From Sphaerosporella brunnea (taxonomy: Eukaryota; Ascomycota; Pezizomycetes; Pezizales; Pyronemataceae): a stretch of 64,000 bases of DNA. A model generated the notes under the pieces. The model searched no databases and was not told where the DNA came from. It saw only the letters and a list, made by a program, of their open reading frames with translations. Within the stretch, counting starts at the first letter, position 1. Every line of letters starts with the position of its first letter. Both the position numbers and the translations under genes were made by a program. The stretch is from contig VXIS01000001.1 of NCBI GenBank assembly GCA_008704415.1, forward strand, positions 310,001 through 374,000, read 5' to 3'. Shown in pieces: positions 22,011 through 31,134 of the stretch.

Positions 22011-22777
22011 AAGTCCCTCACCAGTTGATGGTGGAAACCAGTTGATAGTGGATGATGAGATAAGATAAGAGATATGCCTAAAGCGGTAAGGTCGCCCGCC
22101 TGCTCACCCCGCGCCAGACAGCTACAACGCGCTCACTACATGGAAAAAAAGACAAGAAATGCAACACGGCGCGCTCAAATGAAGAAGGGTAGTTTACTGC
22201 TACATAGAAAAAGACAAGGAATGTAACACGGCTCTATCATTTCGTGGCCGGGGAGCCGCCGCCAGAGTATCGCATTGGCAAGTGTTTCGATCATTTGACG
22301 GTTGGGCGGGATACTAAAATCGTCCATATATCGGTCAAGCAGTGCTCGCTCCTCTGCGGGAAACAGGTTCTGCTGTGCTGGTATTACTTCGCCACTAAAC
22401 TTTGGCTCCCTTTCGGGATGCAAAACTTGGTTTTGAATAGATGATGCTGGTACGTTGAAATCTCGGGAAAGCTTCGCAATATTTGGTTTTTTTCCGGGCT
22501 CAAGATCCTTTTGTTTGGCAAAATACATTTCCACTGCTAATTTCAGGCGCTCTTTTGGGTTATAGTCGCGGTCCGGATCAAAACCCAAGGGTTTATTGGT
22601 CTCAGGCATGCTTAATGGCGCAGATTGTTCGTGGATATGTTGTTTGGCGGCTTCTACACAGGCCGGGTGATCACAGGAAATCACTCGACCGCTGAACCTT
22701 ACCGTTTTAGGCATATCTCTTATCTTATCTCATCATCCACTATCAACTGGTATCCACCATCAACTGGTGAGGGACTT
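22011..22777 (-). mobile_element. Pogo-like deletion-derivative element A
   Basis: Terminal inverted repeats of about 80 bp begin AAGTCCCTCACCAGTTGATG, and TA lies on both sides (22009-22010, 22778-22779), which is the Tc1/mariner-pogo signature. The same termini bound copy B (36622-37328) and the short copy C (54372-54578). Inside is a single gene for DNA-binding domains only; no DDE catalytic region is present. One end holds a degenerate duplication of about 55 bp around the motif AAAGACAAG(A/G)AATG. Confidence 0.92.
22175..22714 (-). CDS. DNA-binding-only transposase fragment (element A)
   Basis: 179 residues. The start codon lies inside the terminal repeat (MPKTVRFSGRVISC). A Psq-type helix-turn-helix is seen around residues 50-95 (IAKLSRDFNVPASSIQNQV). 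A CENP-B/Tc5-type domain follows around 110-150 (FPAEERALLDRYMDD, RQMIETLANAILWRR). In pogo and Fot1 transposases these two domains bind the element ends and are followed by a DDE nuclease. Here the protein stops after them. An intact frame in a non-autonomous element could encode a trans-acting binder or repressor; that is inference. Confidence 0.75.
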   Translation of the reverse strand: MPKTVRFSGRVISCDHPACVEAAKQHIHEQSAPLSMPETNKPLGFDPDRDYNPKERLKLAVEMYFAKQKDLEPGKKPNIAKLSRDFNVPASSIQNQVLHPEREPKFSGEVIPAQQNLFPAEERALLDRYMDDFSIPPNRQMIETLANAILWRRLPGHEMIEPCYIPCLFLCSSKLPFFI

Positions 22778-23016
22778 TACTTAGGTCCAGTGAGTCGAAG
22801 TATTTATGGGTAGGCTTGTGAGTACGGCCGTTAACGCGTTGCTCGCCCTTTCTTGTTGTCGAGCGAGCTCACGCAGATCGCAGGTCTGCCCAGAAACATC
22901 TAGAGGTAGCACCCGTCATGAAGGTACATACAAACAAGCACTCGGGGCTGCCGCTCCGTGAGAGCTAACGGATTGCAAACTACTTCCCTTTCGAGAGCCT
23001 GCTCCCATCGAGCAAG

Positions 23017-23345
23017 AATGAAGTTACGAATCATGAACACGCACTCAACATCCGACATCCCGACCACCGCAACCACACACAGCTCCTCGTGGGCCCTCTG
23101 CTACGAATTACAACCTCCAAAGCCAATCCTCCTGCAATCTCCACCAAACATGACATGTACGGCCGCGAGTTCGCCAATAGCGTCTTCGGAATCCCATCTT
23201 GGGGCCTGTTACCGAAGATGTAGAGATGAGGGATGCTCTGGACAAAGAAGATGGGTACGCTCCTACTTGGGACTACGTCCCGGATCGACGAATTGACAAG
23301 TTGCCAGTACTACAACTCCTCCTATCACTGTCGGCAAGGGAACAG
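23017..23345 (+). pseudogene. Possible gene relic, unknown family
   Basis: Two overlapping frames look coding. The first contains HDMYGREFANSVFGIPSWG (to about 23220). The second contains PVTEDVEMRDALDKEDGYAP and DKLPVLQLLLSLSAREQL (23207-23345). They are in different frames and no splice junction joins them, so this looks like a frameshifted relic. I do not recognise the family. Confidence 0.35.
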
Positions 23346-23399
23346 TTACACCATGATATTTTTTTCTTCCACTAAGTGTTTACTGTCCTGTGGAATGGG

Positions 23400-26300
23400 A
23401 CGGGGGCATTCTAACTTGCGATAAGGCATTCCCAAATTTCTTCTCGCGCGCACTCGTGATGATCATACGCTCAGGGCGGAGAACAGGGTGAAAGAAAGAA
23501 AAGAAGCAAAACGCCGCCCATCATACAATAAGACTCCCGCGACTTTACCCTACCAGTGCAGTATCCTCTTCTGGACCAACGCGTGCTCAAGGTTGCCGAG
23601 ATAGCTCCCTGAGGGGGGGCGTTCGAGCCGCTTCTCGATGCAAATTTTCTGAGTTTTAAAAAGTTTAACCCTCCAGCTAAAGCTTCATGACTTCCGGGAA
23701 TCGCTCAGGCTCTTTCTCTCGTTTCTCAATTTCATGGGTCTCACGATCTTCCTCGACAAACCCCCAATCTTAGGTATTGTCCCTTTCACTCGGGTCCGTT
23801 ATGTGCGCCCCCCCTCCCCCCATCACTGAAGAGCCCTTGGTGAGTAACCACGCGAATCACGCGACCGAAGAGAGTAAAAATGACAGAAGAGCCAGGGCGA
23901 CCTCTGGGCTAAGCTCGAAGACCCGAGATACAAGGAGACGAGAGAAATAATGGGACAACTGTGCCACATTTTGATCGAGGAAGTTATTCTCAGCACAAAC
24001 ACCGGATTTGTGGGTGGAACTTGGGCCCGGAGAGGAACTTAGCTACACTTTATGCCTCACTCGGCCGGATGACCGATGTTTCATACCCCCCTTAGCTTAA
24101 GGCTTCCGGCATCATACCAGAGAAGTGCGACAGCGGGAACGGGCAGTGCGGGCAGAGTGAGCATTCATGACCGAAGGCTAGGCCTCACGCTAGCCGCACC
24201 ATCGCATTGCAACAATGAGAACAGAGGACTCGGAGCAGGAATCCGACATTTGAGCTCGGAAATTCCTTTGGCTAAGAGATTCCAGACGTCTGCGCTTTTT
24301 TGAAAAACTCACGTGATCGAAAGAAAAAAAAAAAAAAAACTCACTCAGGCTCGCTTGATCCAAAACTCGTTTACATGTTACGTTTCGCTTCCCCATGGAA
24401 AAATAATGGCGGCGGGTGCATGTGAACTCTCTATTCTACTCGTTTGAATTGTGATCACTGTATGGGTACGGTTCTCGGGACGGAGAGCTGGCTATCCATC
24501 TAACCCATCCTATTTAGTGGCAAAGCCGCCCCTCATATTTTTACATTTTCCCAACACTGCCACCCCGAGCCGTGGTGGCCATCTATCCCTCAGAACAACC
24601 ACAGAATCTCGCAATAGAGTAAATTACACATCAACTCTCAGCTATTATGTACATGGTAGTTATCTGGACGCTATAAACCCCAAATCCCCACTTACCACTG
24701 CCTCAGATAAAGAATTCCAGGTCGTACTAGGTAGTAACGGAGTCCCTAACCACGAACCCCACACGAGCTACATATCGAGCCACCGTTTGCATTGTAGTGG
24801 CCGCACTTACAGGTCCAGGGATTCATTGTGTTTGTTTATGTATTGAGAGGTCGGATATAAAGTGTTGGTCGCTCGATTCGTGGAGTGTCGATTACCGACT
24901 TTGTCTGTATTTAGTTGCTAATGGCGATGATGCTGATGATGCGGGGAAAGCTGTGGTGGGGCTGGGGAGAAAGGCTTAACTAACCCTATCGCCGGGTGCT
25001 GGAGCATGTTACGTAGAATGAGCCTTTCTTTCTACAGGAAAGTAAAGGATACGTAATGTCGAGGTGCTTTTTCCCGACTCTGCTCTCTTCTATGCCGGCA
25101 TCACGGGGAAATATCCAAAATCCAAAGCTCTCAGCTTCGGAACCTACAAAATTGGCTTCGGCGTCTCGTTGCCCTTGAGATCTTCGGCTCCATACTGCCC
25201 ATGAGCTGGGGGGGGGGGGGGGTTGCAATTGGACTCTGATGGGAGCAGGCCAAATATGTAGACTACCTAGCATCGATGGTGGTGGCCAACCAATTCTATT
25301 GGTGGAGATGTGCAGGTGAACATTTTAGAATCTCCTTCCGCTTTGAAAAACGAACTTCGGGCGATATGTACAAAGAGCGAGTCACAGGAGTGGCTAGATA
25401 CAAGTGTCTGCTGCACACTGATGTGTAATCGTTGCTCGTGCAGTACTCCACTCCAATCCATCTTCAAGAAACTGCGGAAACTTATCACAGGCAGAGAAAA
25501 AAAAAATACCAAAAAAAAATAATGAATAAAAACAACCGCTACCCAGCAAATGCCCTTGCCCTGCCCTAGACAACGATGGAACGTCCTTACTGAAAAGCTT
25601 TGCTTTTGTAACCATGTTCTGACAGCGCTGAGAGGTTTCCTCGTCCAAGCCATACGCCTCCACGAATGCCCTTCCGAAATTCGCCACGGGGAGGCCTGAC
25701 GATGGTAGTCGTCGTAACCAACGTCATAGCCGCGGAGGATGATATCCGCGCACGGCACTCTGACATTCGTACTCTCAAATGCGTCCGCCACACAGCATCA
25801 AAGGCTTTGGCGCAGCCACGTAGAAGCTGCTGTTCAACCTGCCCTTTTGACCTGCAGGGCTCGCCAACTATCACCATCACCATCAGAAACTACATCCCCA
25901 TGTCTCAGGCACGATGTGTGGATTGTATGGGGCTGTTGGGTTTTATAGCTTGTAGCCGGGACTTGATGGCTTGTGGCGTGGTGTGGTTTAGCATGTGCGC
26001 CCGAAGTCGCTGCGGGCTGATAGAGTACTTTGCTATGTGCATCAGAAACACCAGTTTTCTAGCTCCAATGGCGTATCCCAGACAAGAGTTGAGCATGTGG
26101 AAAAAGATCGCGGACTGGCTGACTAACTGAGTTGTATGTATTCAATTCCAATTGTTGCTCCCTCATTCCAAACGAATGAACAAACAAACACCTGCCGAAA
26201 AGCATGGAATGAAACCAGAAACAAAAGATAGAAATAGAAACAACAAGCTTCTGGGCCCGAGTTCCATAGCGAGAACAGGGAGGGTAAGAAATAGAAATCG

Positions 26301-26521
26301 ATCGGAACAAACGGACAGAATGCCACAGGACATGGCCGGTGAGTCGAAAAGCAAAGAAACAGAAAACTGGAGACCTCGTGGTCCTGAACTTGTGGCTGAA
26401 CTCCCCACTAGAAATCGGAACGAACAGAGAAACCGACCGATGTCTGCCGTTAAAAAAAAAAAAAGGTTATCTGAAAGACTCCGTCAGTACAAGCAGGCAA
26501 ACCGAACCACATGGAACCTTC
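23400..26521. other. Gene-poor region
   Basis: No intact gene. On the minus strand at about 25550-25890 three short coding-like pieces lie in three frames: EQQLLRGCAKAFDAVWRTHL, CADIILRGYDVGYDDYH and FVEAYGLDEETSQRCQNMV. They may be a frameshifted relic. Homopolymers include A-runs at about 24325, 25500 and 26450 and a G-run at about 25209. The 3' flank of the minus-strand coiled-coil gene lies at the right edge. Confidence 0.4.
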
Positions 26522-28039
26522 TCACATTGCGAGCGTCAACACAATCTTGTTTCCCCAGGGGCGATGGAACTGCTCCGCACGATGGATTGGGGGCGGCGAG
26601 CGGGTGAGGAGGCGAGGTGAGGAGCTGGCATAGTGAGGGGCGGCAGTTTGGGTGATCGAAATGGGCCGAGAAGGACGCTGCGGGGCGATAGGGCGAGCAG
26701 CAGGCGGGACGACAGCGGGTGGGAAAGTTGGCCGAGCGGCCGGACGAGGCACCGCAGGAGGAGAGGCAGCGCGGCGGGGAACCACAAGGTGGGCTGGGGT
26801 GGCACCGGCGACCCGAAGCTTCCGCGGGGGAGCAAGGGGTGGGGGCCGCGGCTTCTTCGCCTGGGGCTGACGGGCAGGGGCGGAGGGCAGCGACCGCTTC
26901 CGGGTGTTCTCCTGGGCGACGGCGGGCACAGATGCTGGCGGGCACAGTTGGACCAATTTCTGGGCCCCCTCCTGTTGGCGATGCAGGTAGGCCTGCAGGT
27001 TCCGCGGCAGCTGTTTCGGGTCGGTCGGTTGCTGCCCCTGCTCCCCTTCGGGCTGCGGAGGAGGCACCGGCGCCGGTTGGCGTTGCTCGATCTTTCGAGC
27101 TTCCTCCGCCAATGCGGCGCGCGCCGCCGCCCTCCTCTTCCTGGCCTCAATGGGGCCGACAGCTGGCTTCTTCAACTCGGCTGCCTTCCTGCGCTCTTCC
27201 GCCTGCGCATGCGCCGCCGCCAGCCTTATCCGCTGCGCGGCTCTCTCGTCCGCCAGCCCCCGGATCCTGGCTGCTTTTGCGGCCATCTCCTTTCTCGCCT
27301 CCTGGTCCACAGGTTTCTTCTTCGCCTTCTTCTGCTCCTCCGCCTTCCTCAATTTGGCCTGCTGTTCGAGCTTTCGTGCTTGTGCTGCACGGACTACCTC
27401 CATCCTCACTTTCAGCTCGGCCTCTTCCCGCTTCCTCTTGTCCTCTGCCCTCTTATCCGCTCCCGCCTGGATCTTCGCTGCCTCGGCCGCCATCTTCTGC
27501 CGCGTCGCCGTCTTGTTAACCGGCTTCATCTTCGCCGCCTCCATCTTCTGCTTCTTCTCCTCCTTCCGCAGCGCCTCCTGCTGGATCTCAAACCTCTTGA
27601 GTCTCTCCTCCTCCCTCTTCCTCTTCTCCTCCTTAATCCCCTCTGCCGCCTTCTTCATTCCCCTCTTCATCTCCATGCGTCTCTGGGCGTTATCCCTCCT
27701 CTCCACCTGTTCCACCGCACTCTTCAAAAACGCCTTAGTGGTGGCCACCACCCGGCCCTCGGGCAAGTTAGCCACGAAGCCCTGAATCTGGCGGAGCTCC
27801 GCCAACGCCCCTGCGCTACCGTCGGCGACTAGTCCCTGGATCTGCAGTCCGAGGTTGTGGGACTGTGTCAACGACAGGATGCAGCTGCTGAGCAGATCTT
27901 TGGTCGCGGTGTCGGCGGCCACTTGGCCCCTGGAGACGAGCGCCGACATGGAGCGGAGGACGGTGAGGGATTGGGGAGTGCCGCTGGCGTAGAGACGGTT
28001 GATTTCGGACGAGAGGATGGGGGATACCGGGGTCGACAT
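26522..28039 (-). CDS. Lys/Glu/Arg-rich coiled-coil protein
   Basis: 505 residues, single exon; function unknown. Residues 1-120 look like a helical domain (SEINRLYASGTPQSLTVLRS, LLSSCILSLTQSHNLGLQIQ) without a recognised fold. Residues 120-320 are one long charged helix rich in KREEERLKRF, EEKKQKMEAAK and RKRRAAARAA patterns. Residues 320-505 are Pro/Arg/Ala-rich and disordered, ending in RPWGNKIVLTLAM. Such proteins are often nuclear or chromatin-associated, but nothing decides it. The opposite strand is open for about 400 codons only because of the biased composition. Confidence 0.8.
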   Translation of the reverse strand: MSTPVSPILSSEINRLYASGTPQSLTVLRSMSALVSRGQVAADTATKDLLSSCILSLTQSHNLGLQIQGLVADGSAGALAELRQIQGFVANLPEGRVVATTKAFLKSAVEQVERRDNAQRRMEMKRGMKKAAEGIKEEKRKREEERLKRFEIQQEALRKEEKKQKMEAAKMKPVNKTATRQKMAAEAAKIQAGADKRAEDKRKREEAELKVRMEVVRAAQARKLEQQAKLRKAEEQKKAKKKPVDQEARKEMAAKAARIRGLADERAAQRIRLAAAHAQAEERRKAAELKKPAVGPIEARKRRAAARAALAEEARKIEQRQPAPVPPPQPEGEQGQQPTDPKQLPRNLQAYLHRQQEGAQKLVQLCPPASVPAVAQENTRKRSLPSAPARQPQAKKPRPPPLAPPRKLRVAGATPAHLVVPRRAASPPAVPRPAARPTFPPAVVPPAARPIAPQRPSRPISITQTAAPHYASSSPRLLTRSPPPIHRAEQFHRPWGNKIVLTLAM

Positions 28040-28040
28040 T

Positions 28041-28063
28041 GTGTGTGTGTGTGTGTGTGTGTG
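28041..28063. repeat. (TG)n run and TATA-like element in promoter
   Basis: A TG dinucleotide run starts two bases upstream of the minus-strand start codon. TTTATATATA (minus strand, 28100-28091) about 55 bases further upstream may be the TATA element. Confidence 0.6.
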
Positions 28064-28100
28064 AGATTGGTGGGTAGATCGGGATATGTGTATATATAAA

Positions 28101-28921
28101 CCGTCGTGGCGAAGAAATACTTCTATCTGTGTGTGTATAAAAAAGCGGGGCTTCGTCGTGTGGCTCTGGAAACGGTAGTGCTCAGGCGCAAGCTTAAGTG
28201 TCGATTAAGGTACTTGAACCCCGGGGAATCGGGATTGATTGCGTGTTGGGAGCTGGGTTCTATAGGGTCTAGGTCGGCGGGGTTCAGCAGGTGAAGATTC
28301 ATCACTCGAGATTACTAGGTTCCTTTAAAGAGTGAGGGGCGGGCATGGCGGCGGGGCATGGGGTCGCTCGCTCGTACGGTTTTCGCCACAGAGTGAGGCG
28401 CGGATGGTTGTTATTGGGAGATTGTGGAAGAAATAGATTTCACATAGCCAACGGGGAGCTGGATTGAAGTTGAGCGCCTCATGAGGAAAACAATGCCGTT
28501 GGAAGAAGAATGAAGTCAAATGTGAGCCGCCGGGTATAGCATGATCTGTATGACGAAACGCACCGTTATTGTCGCAACAAAAAACCCCCCCTGAGCGTTG
28601 ACCTCATGGTCATCCATCTGCGGTGCATTCACCGGTCTGCAGAAAAAATATCATCTTAGATGCCGCTGGTGGGATACGGAGAGCGGTGGTGTGATTATAT
28701 GCAACAAATAGCTCGGCATGGCCGCAGTGGGTGAAGTCGCACTCACCAGCACTCGCTCCACAAATAAGGCGGCATGTAATCAGAGCATCCCAGGCAACAC
28801 TGTGCACTTTGTTACGTGGTTCATGTTTGTACTCGCTTACCCATTAGTAATATGCAAATCCGCTGATTCTTCGTCTGGGATGTACGCACCTTAACTCAAC
28901 CTCACGATTGGAACCTCAACA
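28101..28921. other. Intergenic between divergent genes
   Basis: Upstream regions of the minus-strand coiled-coil gene and the plus-strand hydrolase. No gene recognised. Confidence 0.4.
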
Positions 28922-29782
28922 ATGACCGCCAGCCCGCTCTCCCCGTTCGCGCGCCTCTCCCCCTCGGTGCATCTCTACACGCCTCCGTCCGCCCCGCTCT
29001 CCAGCCAAGACCCGGCCGCAATCCTTCTCTGCAGCTGGCTCAACGCCCTCCCGCGGCATCTCACAAAATACACGACAACTTACCGTACACGGTACCCGCG
29101 CTCGCAAATCCTAGTGATAACCAGCACCTATAGCGACTTCGGCCGGGACCAGTCGGCGTCTCTCGCCCCCGCCATCACCGCGCTGCTCGCGCACGACGGT
29201 CCGATGCTGGTGCACAGCTTCTCCAGCGGCGGCGCGCACCAGCTGCTGCAGCTGGCTGCACAATACCGTCGGCGCGCCGGGAAGAAACTGCCCGTCAGAG
29301 CACTAGTCCTCGATTCCGCGCCCAGCTCGGCCGACCTGTACACCGTCGTCTGCGGGCTCGTGTCCAGCCTGCGCGCGCTGCCGTGGTGGCGGCGCTACGT
29401 CGCTACCGCCCTGGCGTGGGTGCGTATGTACCTCCTCGGGAAGCTCCTCGCGGCGTTCGGTGTGAGGAACCCGATCGAGCGGGTCCGCGCCGGGCTCAAT
29501 AGCGGCGAAGGGTGGAGCGGGGAGAGGAGGGTGTATGTGTATGGCCCTGGGGACGAGGTGGTGAAGGAGGAGGATGTGGAGAGCCATGCGAGCGAGGCGG
29601 AGATGAGTGGATGTACGGTCCGCAGGGAACGGTTTGTGGGCACCGGCCATGTCGCGCATGTTAGAGCGGATGAGGAGAGGTATTGGGCGGTTGTGGGGAG
29701 CGCGTGGACGGGGGCGGGGTGGGACGGGGTTGCAACAACAGCGACGACACCTGAACTTGGTGTAGAATTTCAAGTTACTTAG
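28922..29782 (+). CDS. DUF829 / PaxU-like alpha-beta hydrolase
   Basis: 286 residues, no intron. The frame starts at an ATG in the context CTCAACA ATG A. Family features are VHLYTPPSAP at the N-terminus, LCSWLNALPRHLTKYTTTYR, the nucleophile elbow HSFSSGGAH (Ser in SFSSGG), the acid YGPGDEVV and the base GTGHVAHVR. This is the DUF829 family (TMEM53-like; the fungal member PaxU lies in paxilline clusters). No indole-diterpene genes are nearby, so a role in secondary metabolism is not indicated. The stop codon TAG spans the junction with the MITE at 29782: TA is target sequence and G is the first base of the element. Confidence 0.88.
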   Translation: MTASPLSPFARLSPSVHLYTPPSAPLSSQDPAAILLCSWLNALPRHLTKYTTTYRTRYPRSQILVITSTYSDFGRDQSASLAPAITALLAHDGPMLVHSFSSGGAHQLLQLAAQYRRRAGKKLPVRALVLDSAPSSADLYTVVCGLVSSLRALPWWRRYVATALAWVRMYLLGKLLAAFGVRNPIERVRAGLNSGEGWSGERRVYVYGPGDEVVKEEDVESHASEAEMSGCTVRRERFVGTGHVAHVRADEERYWAVVGSAWTGAGWDGVATTATTPELGVEFQVT

Positions 29783-30187
29783 GGCCTGTCTGGATTCGCT
29801 TTATTTAGGAGATAATGGTCATTTGGCCAAAATATCATTAGGAATGAAATGAGGGTTTGTGGCGAAATGAGCCCCCGTCAGTATCGCTGATGTCACCGTC
29901 AGCGCTCCGGCAACCACCACTCCCGCACCCACCACAGCAAAAACATCTGCTTCAGATGCCAGGTGGCTGAGTGACTTCCCCACAGAGCGCAGTGACTTTG
30001 CCACATTGCCTTATTACCGGGATAATACGGACGGTCACTGGCATTGTACTCTAGTACCCGCTGCCCGGCTGCCGCCCCCCGTCACTGTGATCTTGTGCGG
30101 CCGAATCCAAACAACCCCCGCTTTAGCGAAAATATATTTTGGCCAAATGACCATTATCTCCTAAATAAAGCGAATCCAGACAGGCCC
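29782..30187. mobile_element. Harbinger-like MITE
   Basis: 406 bp with 54-bp perfect terminal inverted repeats beginning GGGCCTGTCTGGATTCGC, flanked by a TTA duplication (29779-29781 and 30188-30190). TTA targets and GGGCC(T)G ends are typical of PIF/Harbinger (Tourist-like) MITEs. The inside holds one end of an unrelated TA-type element: ATTGCCTTATTACCGGGATA at 30004-30023 is shared with the MITE at 56642-57006, and the adjoining TGGCAAAGTCACTGC segment with the MITE at 36603-37426. A minus-strand frame of about 60 codons (29819-30004, no ATG) is hydrophobic in the middle; it is not counted as a gene. Confidence 0.92.
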
Positions 30188-30190
30188 TTA

Positions 30191-30875
30191 GTAGATAGGC
30201 CAATAGAAGAACAGCCAGAACAACACCAGCATATATCGCTTCTCGTGTGCATGCTACGTATAAAGATTACGGCAGACCCCGCGTTCTTGATATTATCTCA
30301 TGCGTCATCCTAATATCAAACAACAAAGGAAAACACAGGCCCAAATCGCAAAGCTGCCAGGCAAACCAGCCCTCCTCCCCCTCAGGAGCAACCGCCACGA
30401 CTTGACCAACCTTGATATCTCGCGGAAACTGGAGGGCAGAGCCTTCTCTTCCCGGAACAACTCCACTGACCGGTGCTTCCAACCCAAACCCTTCTCCTCC
30501 GAGCGCAAAAGGGTAAAAAGGTGCTCGCGACTCTGCCGCTTGCCCGAGAGAGAGACAGAGCCAGCGCTCATCGGAATCGATCTTTTCGCAGTTTGTTCTT
30601 GAGGTATGGTGCTGTCATCACGTGCCTGCCCGGTGCGAGAAGCTGATGCGAGCGCGTAGCTTCCGCTCCTTCTTGAGCGCCTGTCTTTTGACGTGGGATG
30701 TATACCGCGAATCCAGCATTTAGTGCCATGCACACCTCACCTCCCCTAACCGCCAAAACAGAGGCGACACCACCATCGCTACGATGTCTGAAACACGGGC
30801 TGTCACTCGTGAAGCACGCGATGTCACTCAACCTCGTGGCAAGCACTACAACTTGGTGAATGGTCATGTAAGTAC
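30191..30875. other. Intergenic
   Basis: No gene recognised; the longest frames lack coding character. Confidence 0.4.
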
Positions 30876-30990
30876 TATGTCCGTCATAGGCCTTTGGCCT
30901 CACTCCGATTCGCAAGATAGGAGGTACTTGGACTAAGGTCCTCGTGTACGCTGTATGATTTAAAACAAAACAAAACAAAACAAAGTCATG
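30876..30990 (+). repeat. SINE/LINE-tail-like dispersed repeat, copy 2
   Basis: Same unit as 736-850, about 90% identical, ending in ATTTAAAACAAAACAAAAC. Both copies run in the same direction. Confidence 0.6.
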
Positions 30991-31134
30991 TAAGTACTAC
31001 AAAGCAAAGGAAAACATAGTCATCTCATCATGCAACAATGCAATTCGGAACACGGTTCCGGTCAAAATAGGAAGCACTTAAAAAACACTAACCGCAATAA
31101 CAATAATCATGTGCTGATATTCCACCGCCCGCAG

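Noticed and set aside
26633..27832. 399-codon open frame on the plus strand, Leu/Arg-rich
   Set aside because: Antisense of the Lys/Glu-rich coiled-coil gene; its composition is the mirror of the charged repeats.
28922..29782. Indole-diterpene cluster based on the PaxU-like gene
   Set aside because: No prenyltransferase, GGPP synthase or terpene cyclase is in the window; DUF829 proteins are common outside clusters.
29819..30004. 61-codon hydrophobic protein inside the Harbinger-like MITE
   Set aside because: It has no ATG (starts at GTG) and its end is encoded by the terminal repeat; kept only as part of a finding.
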